A stretch of DNA of 54,093 nucleotides from Verrucomicrobiaceae bacterium (GTDB taxonomy: Bacteria; Verrucomicrobiota; Verrucomicrobiia; Verrucomicrobiales; Akkermansiaceae). The DNA is taken from NCBI GenBank assembly GCA_027487435.1, contig JAIYDP010000428.1, positions 1 to 54,093 on the forward strand. The letters run 5' to 3'. The position numbers and the translations under genes were made by a program. The notes under the pieces are model-generated. The model was not told the DNA's origin and did not search any database. It saw nothing but the letters and a program-made list of their open reading frames with translations. Positions 17,462-28,019 of the stretch are shown piece after piece (position 1 is the stretch's first letter; each line of letters begins with the position of its first letter).

Positions 17462-18091
17462 TTATCGACGACGACGTAGCAAGCCAAAGATGCTGAGCGC
17501 GGTGATGATCATGGTGCTTGGCTCAGGCACACCCTGAATTTCGAGCGACCAGCTATCCACTGTCATCTGTCCTCCGCTGGAAACGTCGGCCACAAATAGA
17601 GTCCATTCGCCATTCGCATCGAGGCCATTAAAGGAGGAAAGAAAGGCCGTTCGCGGTGATGTATCCAAAGCAAAGTCTGGATCTACCTCGCGGGCATCGG
17701 GTTGATAGGAACCAAAGGCAACGCCTGAGCTGGGGATGCCGGTGTGAATGTCGGTAGGAGAATCGTCATCGAAATTGACAAAAAAATCCTCAACACCTGA
17801 ACCATCAGTGTTCAGGAGATCCCTGCCAGGACGGTTAAGCAGCACAGCAAAGCCACTGCCGTGGAGCAGGGAAACATACAAATCGCCGACCCAACCACCC
17901 TGCATGGTGAGCTGGACGCTTACCTTAGTGATGGAGGTAATCGATGAGGAGATGATTCTTGTATCCGATAATCCAGTCCCCGTATTATCAGGAACTTGAA
18001 TACCAATGGCAAACGTCGGATTGATCGTGGTAGCTCCTTGAGCGGTAATGACCATGCAGGAGAGAGTAAGGAGAAGAATGAGGGATTTCAT
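17462..18091 (-). CDS. PEP-CTERM protein with proprotein-convertase P-domain
   Basis: A 209-residue secreted protein: signal peptide MKSLILLLTLSCMVITAQG, then a jelly-roll P-domain (IQVPDNTGTGLSDTRIIS; GGWVGDLYVSLLHGSG; GEWTLFVADVSSGGQMTVDS) and a PEP-CTERM tail (VPEPSTMIITALSIFGLL, RRRR). P-domains normally follow a subtilase domain and stabilise it; here it stands alone, as in several surface proteins of this phylum. It begins 68 nt after the stop of the giant secreted protein and could be its operon partner. Surface location is inferred from the sorting tail. Confidence 0.85.
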   Translation of the reverse strand: MKSLILLLTLSCMVITAQGATTINPTFAIGIQVPDNTGTGLSDTRIISSSITSITKVSVQLTMQGGWVGDLYVSLLHGSGFAVLLNRPGRDLLNTDGSGVEDFFVNFDDDSPTDIHTGIPSSGVAFGSYQPDAREVDPDFALDTSPRTAFLSSFNGLDANGEWTLFVADVSSGGQMTVDSWSLEIQGVPEPSTMIITALSIFGLLRRRR

Positions 18092-18159
18092 GAGATTTCT
18101 TTGATGTATGAGTGACTTGTTGAGTTGATGGAACGATGAAGCGGGAAAGGGCGAGAAAT

Positions 18160-21100
18160 TTAAGGCATAGCGAGGCGATAATAACCACTCGGTTGGGGTG
18201 GATTTTCATCAACGAAAGAAATGACCCCTCGTGAATTCGCTCTGACCGTGGAAATGGTATTCCAAGTGTTGAGATCTGTGGAACGTTGTATCAGGTAGGA
18301 TCTTCCTGGGATACCGTGGAATTGTAGTTGCATGTCCCCTCCCGCCATGGGGGTGAGTTTGGGTGGGTTTACGGTTGGTGCAACAGCAGTGGCAGCAGGA
18401 CTGACTGTAACGGTGACAGTACCGTTCATGGTCGCGCCGCCGCTATCGCGGACGGTTACCGCGAAGGTATCGGTGCCGCTGAAACCAGTTGCTGGCGTGT
18501 AGAGGATGGAGGATGACTGCAAAACGGCAGTGCCACCATGCGCAGTAGCTGAGCCTACGGCAGAGACGGAAACCGCATCACCATCGGGGTCGGATGCCTT
18601 GGCGAGCAGTTTTTGCAAGGAAAACGTAACCGCCGTCTGATAAGCCGCTCCGAGTGAGTAACCGGAAAAGTGGGGCGGACTTTGACTCCTGCCAGAAAGC
18701 ATGATTTCGAAAGGATTCGCGATCGGGTCATTGCTCGCCAGTCGTAGGGTGGCAGTTCTGGCACCAGGTACGCTCGGAGTGAAAGTGACCATCAACTTGG
18801 CGCTGGCTCCAGGAGCGAGAGTCGCAGGTGGCAAGGTGGAGAGTGTATAATCCCCCGTAGCTAAAAAGTTCGCAGATAATCCACTCAGTGGGCCAAGGCC
18901 GGTATTGCGGAGTGTCAACTCGACGGACGAATTTTGCCCCATGAGCGGAGTTGAGAAGTTGACCAATGCGGCTGAAGAGAGAGAATTGCCTTCATGCTCC
19001 ACCGCCAAACGCGGAGGATAAGTAGCAAAAAAAGCTCTCAGGATCCCGTCGTTTCCTGCGGCGAGAAGGTAGCCATTTGAGTAACTAAGGCGACCACCTG
19101 CATTGAGAGTTTCCAGCAGTCTGCCATCTAGGAGGTTAAATACCCAAGTGTTGGCCTCGCTGGAAATGATAAGTCGGTCATTGAATACAATCGGTTGATC
19201 GACCAAAACGGTGTTGGATGCGGAAGTGGTCTGATAGACCACACCAGCCGCACCATCGGCCAAGGCGTAGCTACGCACGGCGTTACCTTGGATGGCGAAA
19301 ACGCGACCATCTGCTATCGCAGGGCTTCCGCGATGCGCTGTTGGCACCCGCCAACGAATGGATCGTGCCGTGAGGTCGGCACAAAGCAATTCTGTGGTAG
19401 AAATTAATGCGGCACTATTTCCAGATACTGCGGAGACCGTGTTCATACTCCACCCGCTCCAGCTCCAGCCACTGTCCAGCGACCACAACAAACTACCGTC
19501 GTTTGGGTTGTGTTCGGTAAAAACACCCGCAACCCAGCTGTATAAGCGACCATTCGCTATGGTTGGTGTCCAGCGATCATACTGGGCGAGACTGTGGAAA
19601 AAGCGCTCGCTGCCATTAAAATTGAAGCCATACATTCCACCGTAGGTTCCCCCATTCACGAAAATGCCCTGATCAGTAACGGCAGGAGCCTCATAGCTTT
19701 CCCACTGCGCACCAAAGGTCGATGCCCAGATCTGTGATCCATTGGTAGCATTCAAAGAAAACAACTGGGGATCTTCAGAAGATACACTACCTTTGCCGCG
19801 TTGGAAATATACCCTATCTTGATAAATGGTGGGAGGGTTCGTTGAATTACTCGATGGCACGGGAAAGCTCCAAAGTGAGGAACCAGTGTCGAGAGCCAGT
19901 GCTCTGACAGATATCAAGGTGGAAGAACTACCTCGCGGCACGACAACGACTCGGCCATTCGAAATTGCTGCGCGATTCAAAACAAGCCCGCTATGCACAG
20001 TCGCATTCCATGCGGGCAAAAAAGTTGTAGAATCAAGAGCAGCAGGATGCCTTCCTGTGTGCGAAGGAGAACCTCCAAATGTCGGCCAGTCGCCGGCATT
20101 ACGATTGGCGGGATTCACCGTAAGCACGACTTCGGACGATGAGACCTCCCCCACCACATTGGAAACTCGAACATGATAGCGCCCAGCATCCGAGTCATTT
20201 ACTTCGCCTATCACTAGGCTTTCGCGGGTGGCTCCAGGAATGAGGCTTCCATCCAGATACCACTGCCACCTGAAAGGCCCGATTCCTGAAACTGCCGCGC
20301 GCAAGACAAACTCTTGTCCAACTCCCAGAGTTGCACCCGCAGGCTGTTGCGTAAACACTGGAACATCTGTGGGAGCAAGCAGGGTGATTCGGGTGGCCCA
20401 GAATGACCGCGCCCCCAGGGCATCTCGCACTTCAAACTGCGCATCATGGGTGGATCCAGAGGCACCCACAGGAGTACCGGATAGCAGTCCGGCACCATTA
20501 CCCTGATCCGTAAGAGTCAGCCAAGTTGGACCTTGCAATCTCGTGATGGTTAAACCTGAATTGCCATCGGCATCCTTAACAGTTAAAGGAATGGAGAAAG
20601 CTCTGCCTGAAACCAACTGAGAAGGCGCACCCTGTGGGAACCAAGGAGTACCGTTGGCAGATTGTTGAATTTTGAACACCGAAGCTGAACGGCTATCGGT
20701 GTCACCCGTTACAACGAGCCAACCATCGCGGCACGCCATGCCGCGGCCAAAACCACTGCGTGATCCCACTGGAGTAATGACTGGCCCCGGAACCCATGCG
20801 GTGCCATTGCGTCTGAAGCTGAAAACGGCTCCGCCGCTTGTCCCCTGATAGCTTGCAGATGAATCACCGACGAACAACTGATCACCATGAAGAGCAAGCG
20901 CGATACCGAAATTGGAGGAAGCACCCGTGACAGCGCTGCTATTGATTGATACGCTATGTGCCCACTGATTGACTCTACTTTCCGTGAAGATGGCGACTGA
21001 GGTATTACTCACTCTTACGGCCATCGTGGAGCCGCTGAAGGCAAGTGCGCTGCCCGCGCTCGAAGACGCTGTCGCAGAAGGAATGGTGATCTTTTGACTC

Positions 21101-24100
21101 TGCGTCCACAGCCCCGTCGTTGTCGAACGGGTGAATGCATAAAGACAGGGAACGCGGTTGAATGAAGCACCCGCTCCAGGAGCTGAGATGATGGCTCGAT
21201 TCCCGTCCATCTGGATGATTGCTCCAAAACCATCTCTTACAGCGGCATCGGAGGCACTGAAAACGTGTGTTTGCACCACAGAAGGTTCGGTAAGATAAGC
21301 CGCTACCCGCCCTGCTTGACTAGATGAAGTGCCTGTTCCGGCCAGCATCAGGTTACCAGAAGTGGCCAGCCCTCTTCCGAAGCTTTCCGACGCAACGGGT
21401 GAAGGAGGAGCTAGAACGTTCGACTGCTCCCACCCCCCACTAGTTCCCAGACGGTATGCATAGACGTTACCGCCGCCAACAGATGGATTGTCCCGTGCGT
21501 ACGCTCCCACGAACAACTTGCCCTGATCCATCGCCACCGACGAACCGAAATAGTGATTCCAGTAAGAACCTGATATAGCGAAACTCTGAATCGCGCTGGT
21601 GACTCCCGTCGAGGCATTGAAATCGAAAACTTGTGCCCCACTGCTAGAAGTCCCTGAGCCGAGGAGTAACTTTCCTTGCGCCATAGAAACTGGTGTCGCG
21701 CCAGAGAATGTTGCATTCTGAGCAAACTGCGGCCCCTGAGGAAAGCGGATCGTGAAGGACTGAACATTGCCTGTTACCATGCCGGACGTCCTCACTGCAT
21801 CGACCCGCCAAGTAAAGAATCGTCCGAATGCAAGTGGCGAAGGAAGTTCGTAAAATGTCGTTGCTACAGTGGCTGTCGGCACCGTCATGGCAGCAAGAGC
21901 TGTCGTATCCTCAGCGATGAACACGCGGTAGGAAGTGGCTCCATTCACAGGTGACCATGACAAGCGCTCTGGGCTTTCGTTAAGTATCTGGCCAGGTCGC
22001 GGCCACGGGCCAGGCAAATCTGTAAAACTTGAAATTGCCGTACTATGCAACGTTCGCGTGGTGGCATTGAATCGGACGAGAAACGAGTCATTGGCTGAAA
22101 CAGTCGCGACGGTGCTGGCAAAAGGAAGGGTGGCAAGTTGAGTGCCGCTATCGCTCCACCACACCGCGCTTTGGCCAAATGCAAGATCGGCACTATGGTT
22201 GGTGGCATGGACTTCTGCGTTGGATGGCATAGTGGCCAAAAGATTGAGGTTTTCATCGAAAGTCCTGCCCTGCCAGAACAGTCGCTTACCGTCTCCGCTG
22301 AGGATCAGGTTCCGAGATCCTCCACCAATCTGAGAACTTACCACTGTTTGCTCGAAATTGTCTGCGGAGATGTTATACTTTTGCAAAGTCGATGCCGAAG
22401 AATTGTTATCGCAATGATAATAGAAATTTCCTGTAGGATCGACCTGCCCATCGCCTTCTCGAACAGAAGAAGCAGTTGACAGGCTTGCTCCTGTGGCAGC
22501 ATTCCACAGGTTCATGGAAATCCATTGATCCTGCTCCTCCGTCACTAGGCGACCTTGAGGAGTGACTTCTATTTTGAAGACATCCTCGCCAAGGTTCAAG
22601 AAAGGCAATTCGACCCAACCCGCCACATCGATTACCCGAGTTTGCGAGTATCCCCAATTGGAAATGTAGAGTCGCTCATTGGCTGGATCGAGGTCTGCGT
22701 CCGTCGGTGCGAAACCGATTGGCAACGTGCGCAGGATCGAGGCAGTAGCGGGATTGATCTCCAATAAATGGGAGAAACCCTCGCCCGTCAGGGATGTATG
22801 GATTGCATAGACCACGGAGCGGTTCGGATGAGTAATAAGCTTGGTGATGTTCAGCGTGATGACGGAAAGTTCCACTGGCACGATGAAAGATTTCCCCGAA
22901 GCTTGCACGGTGATGGAGCCATTTCTGGTGCCCACCGTTAGACCAGAAGTGTTGATGTCAAACTGCAATGAACCCGGAGTGCTTCCCGAGTTCGAGCGCA
23001 GGGTAATCCATGGTGTTGTGGTGGATGCCGTCCATGAGACGGCTGATCCAGCGGTGATTGCCAGATTCTGCCTGGGTACAGTTCCGCCTACGGGAGAGGC
23101 AATTTTCACAGATCGCTGCGCCACATCCACAGAGGCAATGCCGAAAGACCATGTGCTACCTTTGGTGACGTTAGAGAAACCATTGAGATCGACTCGCCAG
23201 AAATACGCGCTGCCGAGCGCTAGGCTGGGCAAGGAGCCATTCCACTTTGTGCCGGTCACGCTGCCGAGAAATTCCGGAGAAGCCTTTGTGGCAGCGGAAA
23301 CAGCAGCCGCCGAAGTGCCGAAATACACATCATAAGAAAGCGCGGTGGGCTCCCGCGACCAAGAAAGTTCCTGCGAGGTGCCGATGACTGTCGATCCGTC
23401 GGCGATTCCGGGAATGAATCCGCGTGGCGAGACAGCGGCAATAGTGGCTATGTCCACGACGGAGAGGGAAGCGTTCTTGAACAAGAAAAGTTTCTTTTGG
23501 TCGCCTGAGACAGCCTGCACTTTCGTGTCGATGGGTAGCGTCGCCAGCGTCTGGCTGTTAGAACCATTGACGGCTTTGGTATTCGTAAAAAGAAGCTCAC
23601 CGCGATAGGTGCTGCTGATGACTTCCTCGCTCAATTTCATCAGCACATTGAGGTCGGAATCAAATACCCCACCGTTCCAGAAGACTCGTGAGCCGTCGCC
23701 ACTCATCGCAACGTAACGAGAGCCGTAATAGCTGAAGGAATCTACCCGCTTAGTCGATAGGTAGGTGAGCTTGTCGCCGTCGGTATCATATTTGTAAAGT
23801 GCTGCTCCCGTTGAATTAGACCCACCTTGGAAGTAGTAACGCCCAGTAGGATCAAAAAGACCACTTCCTTCGCGGGAAGAGACAAATGCCAGTTGGTTGC
23901 CGTTAGCTGAATCCACCAGCGAGGAATCAAACATCATGATCCGACCGGATCGTCCTGCCGCCACAACATATCCTTCTCCACTACCAGTCCCAGGAGAATA
24001 CTGGTAGGTCTGAACTTGAGAGAAAGTTGTGCGGTCGAATGCCCGCAACACACCAGTTCTCCAATTTGTCACATAGATCCGGTTTTCAAAATAGTGGACT

Positions 24101-27100
24101 GCCAGATCCGTGACACCGGAGCCGCAGGAAATCGCAGACTCAAATTTATCAGTAGCTGTATTAAGACGAAGCAGGAACGATGGCTGTGTCGAGGATACAT
24201 CCGCTTGGGAAACCACATAGACATACGGCATGGCGAGATCCGCCTCAGAAAGGATGAAATTCGCAGCATAAACGCGCAAAGAAACCGGCACCACCACCTG
24301 CGAACCAGCATTCGTGACAATTACTGACCCTTGATACAACCCTGCGGACAGACCAGAAGCGTCCATCTCTACCGTCAAGGTGCTAGGCGTGGTTCCTCCA
24401 GCAGTAACGGATTTGATCCAAGCACTGTTTTCTGAAGCTGTCCATGTCTGAGGGGTGGCACTTTCCAGTTGGATTGTTTCCCGATGAGTGGTGACACCTT
24501 GGACGGTTTCGGCGGCGATAGAACTCCGTGAAAATGTGATGTTAGACACATTAAAGGAATAGGTCGTGCCTGTCCCGACTGGAGTGCCGCTTGCGTCAAG
24601 AGGAACCACCCGCCAGAAATACGATTGTCCAGCCAACAACCCAGTAGGCAGAACCATTTCATTTCTATTGGCCACCCCTATGAAGAGCGGGGATGAAGTT
24701 GTTGCGCTCTCTACCGCAGAACGACTTGTTCCCAAATAAACCTGATAATTCCTAATCCCCGTGACTGGTAGCCACTTCAGCAGACTCGGTTGGGTAACCG
24801 TGGCAGCGTTTGCTGGCTGAGTTGCCAGGCCAAGGTTGCTAGCGCCAAGAGTGTTAACGAGATTCAGCCAAGTAATGGATTTGGTAGTGGTATTGAAATA
24901 TACCATCGCAGAATAGTCTGGTAAGATACTCTGAACAGGTGCAACTAGCGGAAGCGTGTGGAGGATTTCTCCACCCTGCCCTGAGTAAATCGCATTTTCA
25001 CCGACTGCGATCTCTCCTCCAGGTGCTATAGAATAAATTTCATCTGGATAGACGATAGGAAAACTATCGAGTTCTGCTTGGCTGACGACGCGGTCTTTGA
25101 TCACCAAACGCGAGCCATCACGGGTAAAGAGCAGGGGCGTATTGAATGGTTCGCGTGTGAAGTTTGTCGTTGCGTAATCTGAGCTCCTAGCAAAAGCACT
25201 GAGCCTGCCATTTGCATCAACGGAGAACCTCACGACATGGGTTCCACCAGCTCCTGCCCCGTCGCCGTATTGACGCCAGCCAAACAGTTTACTGCGGTCG
25301 GGACTCAGAGCGATGTCGCCGAAACCTTCATCGTTGCTTGTGTTTGGAGTGGTGGCGCTCTCTGACCCGAAGGTCTGCAAGACCGTGCGTGTCGCGGTAT
25401 CAAACACGCGCAAGCGCGGCCCCCACTGTTCATCCACATAATAGACAATACTGCCGTTACCGCATTTCACATGTGCGCCAACATCTTCGTTTTGGGTGTT
25501 AAAATTCGTCAGAGGAATGGTCTCGGTGACGCTGAAAGTGGTCAGATTCACGCGCGATAGCGAAGGCTCGGTCGTATTGATCACGATGATCTGAGAACCG
25601 TCGGCACTCAGGTCAAGGTCGGTAGGTTCTTTGCCCACCGGAATGGAGCGAGTGATTTGTTGGCCTACCGCATCGATAACCAGCAATGAACCTTGCTCTT
25701 TGCCGTTTTTGTTGAGTGCGTAGAGGAGTGGTCGGGCAGGATCGGGCAAGAATTTCGAAATCGAAAGCTCATCGATGCGAAACACGACGGGAATCTCAAA
25801 AGTCGCCGAACCGGAAACAATCCGAACTAGGCTGCGATACGTGCCAGCAGCCAGAGATCCCGGGGTGAATCGCAACTGCAAAGGTGTAGGAGTGGTGCCG
25901 GTAGTTGCAACAAGACCGAGCCATGCGGGAGCGTTCGGAATGGAGGCTGTCCAGGGCTGAGCGGTAGAGGATGTCGAGTTCATTGCCGCATTCACGGTGG
26001 TGGCAACCATGGATTTTACGCTCGCATGGCTAATGACACTAGGCACTTCTATGCGCGGCGCGGTCACTGTTACTGTAACTGGCACAGAAGCTAACTGCGT
26101 TCCAGAAGTATTCGTTGCGACGAGAGTGCCGGACGATGTTCCTGGCGCTACATTAAGGGCATTCGCAGTCATCGTAACGGATGACGTAGCTGAGGCTTGA
26201 GCCGTGCCACTTGTAGCAGATAGACTCAGCATCGTAGGAACCGTTCCTGGACCTGCATCGAGTAAACGATTGGCTAGGTCTTGAAAAACGGTATCCGGTT
26301 GCATCGTGGTATTGCTGGTCACGAACAACAGATGGTAAAGACGGCGTGTGCCGCTCAGTCCGCTGACCCGATGTTTTTGATCGGTCGCTGAAGTGCCGGT
26401 CGATTGTGTGAGACCACCCACTTGATCCACCAAGATCAAGTGATTGATCGTGCGCCAATAATCGGCAGTCTTGGCGACGAAGGCACTCCATTTCCTGCCG
26501 TTGCGGGTGATCGTGAATTCACTCGTTTGTCGAGTTTGACCATAAGTAATAGCTCCCGCTACTTCAAACCATGAAACGGCATTCGTATCCGCAGCGAAAA
26601 CGAAGAGCCCTGGTAGCTTGCGGGTGAAGTAACGCCCGCCCGTGCCAAGCGTAGTAGAAGTGGTCACGCCAGTGTTTGAGTAGGAAAGGGGTCCACCGAG
26701 GTTGGTCGTGAGCTTGTTGCCTTGATTGAAGATCGGAATGAAACTTCCACTGTCGCCAGAGGAAATAAACGTTCCCGTCTCACCCTCAGTGAAGTCAGTA
26801 CGAGAGGGAATCAGTCCATTGATCGTCGTTCCCGAGGCATTGATCGCGGTGAAGAGTGATTCCAAGGTGTTGGATTTACCGTTGCTATCCCGCAATTCTA
26901 GTCTCCAGTTCACTGCGGTGGACGCGGGATTACTTAGAGTCAAGGGTGTACTCGCAGATTCGCCGCTTGCTACAGAGAGCGAGATAGGATTCGGACTGAT
27001 GGTAATACCAGCACTTGGTACTACCGAGATCATCGGCAACAACAAAGCTAGGAGGCGAGAAATAGCATTTCTATGTAAACTAAAGCAACGGGGAGTCGAT

Positions 27101-27111
27101 GTATCGGTCAT
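18160..27111 (-). CDS. giant secreted multi-beta-propeller protein (2,983 aa)
   Basis: A signal peptide (RLLALLLPMISVVPSAG) follows an ATG at 27111; the frame runs to a TTG at 27174, but the ATG fits the signal peptide and promoter. Order of domains, with approximate bases: BACON-like strand modules (26.9-25.8 kb), then three repeats of propeller plus FN3-like plus BACON-like units (propellers with LYALNKNGKEQGSLLVID at ~25.7, PYVYVVSQ at ~24.2 and SVVYAIHTSLTGEGFSHLLE at ~22.8 kb), an FG-GAP propeller (KLLLGSGTSSSGAQVFDF, ~21.7-20.7 kb), putative Ig and Ig domains (VFTQQPAGATLGVGQEFVLR), a PQQ-like propeller (DWPTFGGSPSHTGRHP, ~20.1-19.0 kb), a HYDIN/ASPM-like domain (~18.9 kb), a cadherin-like domain (TGFSGTDTFAVTVRDSGG) and the C-terminal IQRSTDLNTWNTIST domain. 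It has no PEP-CTERM. An adhesin or surface-scaffold role is likely but unproven. Confidence 0.85.
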   Translation of the reverse strand: MTDTSTPRCFSLHRNAISRLLALLLPMISVVPSAGITISPNPISLSVASGESASTPLTLSNPASTAVNWRLELRDSNGKSNTLESLFTAINASGTTINGLIPSRTDFTEGETGTFISSGDSGSFIPIFNQGNKLTTNLGGPLSYSNTGVTTSTTLGTGGRYFTRKLPGLFVFAADTNAVSWFEVAGAITYGQTRQTSEFTITRNGRKWSAFVAKTADYWRTINHLILVDQVGGLTQSTGTSATDQKHRVSGLSGTRRLYHLLFVTSNTTMQPDTVFQDLANRLLDAGPGTVPTMLSLSATSGTAQASATSSVTMTANALNVAPGTSSGTLVATNTSGTQLASVPVTVTVTAPRIEVPSVISHASVKSMVATTVNAAMNSTSSTAQPWTASIPNAPAWLGLVATTGTTPTPLQLRFTPGSLAAGTYRSLVRIVSGSATFEIPVVFRIDELSISKFLPDPARPLLYALNKNGKEQGSLLVIDAVGQQITRSIPVGKEPTDLDLSADGSQIIVINTTEPSLSRVNLTTFSVTETIPLTNFNTQNEDVGAHVKCGNGSIVYYVDEQWGPRLRVFDTATRTVLQTFGSESATTPNTSNDEGFGDIALSPDRSKLFGWRQYGDGAGAGGTHVVRFSVDANGRLSAFARSSDYATTNFTREPFNTPLLFTRDGSRLVIKDRVVSQAELDSFPIVYPDEIYSIAPGGEIAVGENAIYSGQGGEILHTLPLVAPVQSILPDYSAMVYFNTTTKSITWLNLVNTLGASNLGLATQPANAATVTQPSLLKWLPVTGIRNYQVYLGTSRSAVESATTSSPLFIGVANRNEMVLPTGLLAGQSYFWRVVPLDASGTPVGTGTTYSFNVSNITFSRSSIAAETVQGVTTHRETIQLESATPQTWTASENSAWIKSVTAGGTTPSTLTVEMDASGLSAGLYQGSVIVTNAGSQVVVPVSLRVYAANFILSEADLAMPYVYVVSQADVSSTQPSFLLRLNTATDKFESAISCGSGVTDLAVHYFENRIYVTNWRTGVLRAFDRTTFSQVQTYQYSPGTGSGEGYVVAAGRSGRIMMFDSSLVDSANGNQLAFVSSREGSGLFDPTGRYYFQGGSNSTGAALYKYDTDGDKLTYLSTKRVDSFSYYGSRYVAMSGDGSRVFWNGGVFDSDLNVLMKLSEEVISSTYRGELLFTNTKAVNGSNSQTLATLPIDTKVQAVSGDQKKLFLFKNASLSVVDIATIAAVSPRGFIPGIADGSTVIGTSQELSWSREPTALSYDVYFGTSAAAVSAATKASPEFLGSVTGTKWNGSLPSLALGSAYFWRVDLNGFSNVTKGSTWSFGIASVDVAQRSVKIASPVGGTVPRQNLAITAGSAVSWTASTTTPWITLRSNSGSTPGSLQFDINTSGLTVGTRNGSITVQASGKSFIVPVELSVITLNITKLITHPNRSVVYAIHTSLTGEGFSHLLEINPATASILRTLPIGFAPTDADLDPANERLYISNWGYSQTRVIDVAGWVELPFLNLGEDVFKIEVTPQGRLVTEEQDQWISMNLWNAATGASLSTASSVREGDGQVDPTGNFYYHCDNNSSASTLQKYNISADNFEQTVVSSQIGGGSRNLILSGDGKRLFWQGRTFDENLNLLATMPSNAEVHATNHSADLAFGQSAVWWSDSGTQLATLPFASTVATVSANDSFLVRFNATTRTLHSTAISSFTDLPGPWPRPGQILNESPERLSWSPVNGATSYRVFIAEDTTALAAMTVPTATVATTFYELPSPLAFGRFFTWRVDAVRTSGMVTGNVQSFTIRFPQGPQFAQNATFSGATPVSMAQGKLLLGSGTSSSGAQVFDFNASTGVTSAIQSFAISGSYWNHYFGSSVAMDQGKLFVGAYARDNPSVGGGNVYAYRLGTSGGWEQSNVLAPPSPVASESFGRGLATSGNLMLAGTGTSSSQAGRVAAYLTEPSVVQTHVFSASDAAVRDGFGAIIQMDGNRAIISAPGAGASFNRVPCLYAFTRSTTTGLWTQSQKITIPSATASSSAGSALAFSGSTMAVRVSNTSVAIFTESRVNQWAHSVSINSSAVTGASSNFGIALALHGDQLFVGDSSASYQGTSGGAVFSFRRNGTAWVPGPVITPVGSRSGFGRGMACRDGWLVVTGDTDSRSASVFKIQQSANGTPWFPQGAPSQLVSGRAFSIPLTVKDADGNSGLTITRLQGPTWLTLTDQGNGAGLLSGTPVGASGSTHDAQFEVRDALGARSFWATRITLLAPTDVPVFTQQPAGATLGVGQEFVLRAAVSGIGPFRWQWYLDGSLIPGATRESLVIGEVNDSDAGRYHVRVSNVVGEVSSSEVVLTVNPANRNAGDWPTFGGSPSHTGRHPAALDSTTFLPAWNATVHSGLVLNRAAISNGRVVVVPRGSSSTLISVRALALDTGSSLWSFPVPSSNSTNPPTIYQDRVYFQRGKGSVSSEDPQLFSLNATNGSQIWASTFGAQWESYEAPAVTDQGIFVNGGTYGGMYGFNFNGSERFFHSLAQYDRWTPTIANGRLYSWVAGVFTEHNPNDGSLLWSLDSGWSWSGWSMNTVSAVSGNSAALISTTELLCADLTARSIRWRVPTAHRGSPAIADGRVFAIQGNAVRSYALADGAAGVVYQTTSASNTVLVDQPIVFNDRLIISSEANTWVFNLLDGRLLETLNAGGRLSYSNGYLLAAGNDGILRAFFATYPPRLAVEHEGNSLSSAALVNFSTPLMGQNSSVELTLRNTGLGPLSGLSANFLATGDYTLSTLPPATLAPGASAKLMVTFTPSVPGARTATLRLASNDPIANPFEIMLSGRSQSPPHFSGYSLGAAYQTAVTFSLQKLLAKASDPDGDAVSVSAVGSATAHGGTAVLQSSSILYTPATGFSGTDTFAVTVRDSGGATMNGTVTVTVSPAATAVAPTVNPPKLTPMAGGDMQLQFHGIPGRSYLIQRSTDLNTWNTISTVRANSRGVISFVDENPPQPSGYYRLAMP

Positions 27112-27133
27112 GATGGGGAATTGGTTACTAATA

Positions 27134-27163
27134 AATATATTGCAGACAACTTTATCGTTGCAA
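27134..27163 (-). promoter_or_regulatory. candidate promoter of the giant protein gene
   Basis: On the minus strand TTGCAA (27158-27163) and TATATT (27134-27139) are separated by 18 bp, about 22 bp before the chosen ATG at 27111. This supports the ATG at 27111 over the earlier TTG at 27174, which would lie upstream of the promoter. Confidence 0.4.
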
Positions 27164-27308
27164 CCTCGAGGCAAACTAGCAAGGTTTTTTATAAAAAATA
27201 TACTTTTTCTATTTAGCGATTCCTAAACGTTCACCCCTATAAAGCAGTAAGGAAACTTGCTGAGATTTTTCCGTTGGCAGTCACTCAAAGACAGCGCATG
27301 ATCGGCGA

Positions 27309-28004
27309 ATGACGCGTGTTTTGCTAGTGGAAGATGAGCCGGCGATTGCCGATACCTTGGTGTATGCCTTGCAAACGGATCGCTTTGAGGTCGTGCATTG
27401 CCTCACCGGCGAGGCCGCCATCGCTCGTTTGCAGGCGGAGAGCTTTGGCTTCGTGATTCTTGATATCGGCCTGCCTGACATGACAGGGTTTGAGGTTTGC
27501 AAAAGAATTTTCGAATTCTGCAAAATCCCACTCTTGTTTCTCACGGCCCGCGATAGCGAAGTGGATCGCATCACAGGCCTAGAAATTGGTGGCGACGACT
27601 ACGTCACCAAGCCCTTTTCCCCACGTGAAGTCAGCGCCAGAGTCCGCGCGATTCTTCGTCGCACCCAGCAGTCGCAGTCTCCGGATGCAACCACCGCAGG
27701 TAGCATGCGTGATGCTTCATTACGACATGATGAAAAATCCATGCACTTCTATTGCTATGGTGCCTGTCTTGACCTCACAGCCCACGAATACAAACTCTTG
27801 CTGGCGCTATTTGAAAACCAAGAGCGCGTCCTGACACGTGACCAATTGCTGGAAAAAGCATGGTATGACCCAGGCTCCGTGACAGATCGAACCGTGGACG
27901 CACACATCAAATCGCTAAGGGCGAAAATGCGCCAAGCGCACGAAGGATCCGAGGAAATCATCCAGACCCGCCGTGGCATTGGCTATGTGCTGGTGATCGG
28001 CTAA
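27309..28004 (+). CDS. creB: CreB-like response regulator (OmpR/PhoB family)
   Basis: A 231-residue regulator. The receiver domain (residues 1-115) has the acidic pair in LLVEDEPAIAD, the phosphoacceptor Asp in FVILDIGLPDMTGFEV (near residue 52), Thr in LFLTARDSE and Lys in GGDDYVTKPFSPRE. The C-terminal winged helix has LDLTAHEYKLLLALFEN and SVTDRTVDAHIKSLRAKM. Phosphorylation by the sensor encoded 15 nt downstream should drive DNA binding. The match to CreB is my reading of the pair; E. coli CreBC responds to growth on fermentation products and regulates acetate metabolism genes and creD. No creD is nearby, so the regulon here is unknown. Confidence 0.85.
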   Translation: MTRVLLVEDEPAIADTLVYALQTDRFEVVHCLTGEAAIARLQAESFGFVILDIGLPDMTGFEVCKRIFEFCKIPLLFLTARDSEVDRITGLEIGGDDYVTKPFSPREVSARVRAILRRTQQSQSPDATTAGSMRDASLRHDEKSMHFYCYGACLDLTAHEYKLLLALFENQERVLTRDQLLEKAWYDPGSVTDRTVDAHIKSLRAKMRQAHEGSEEIIQTRRGIGYVLVIG

Positions 28005-28019
28005 CCCAACCACCGCACC

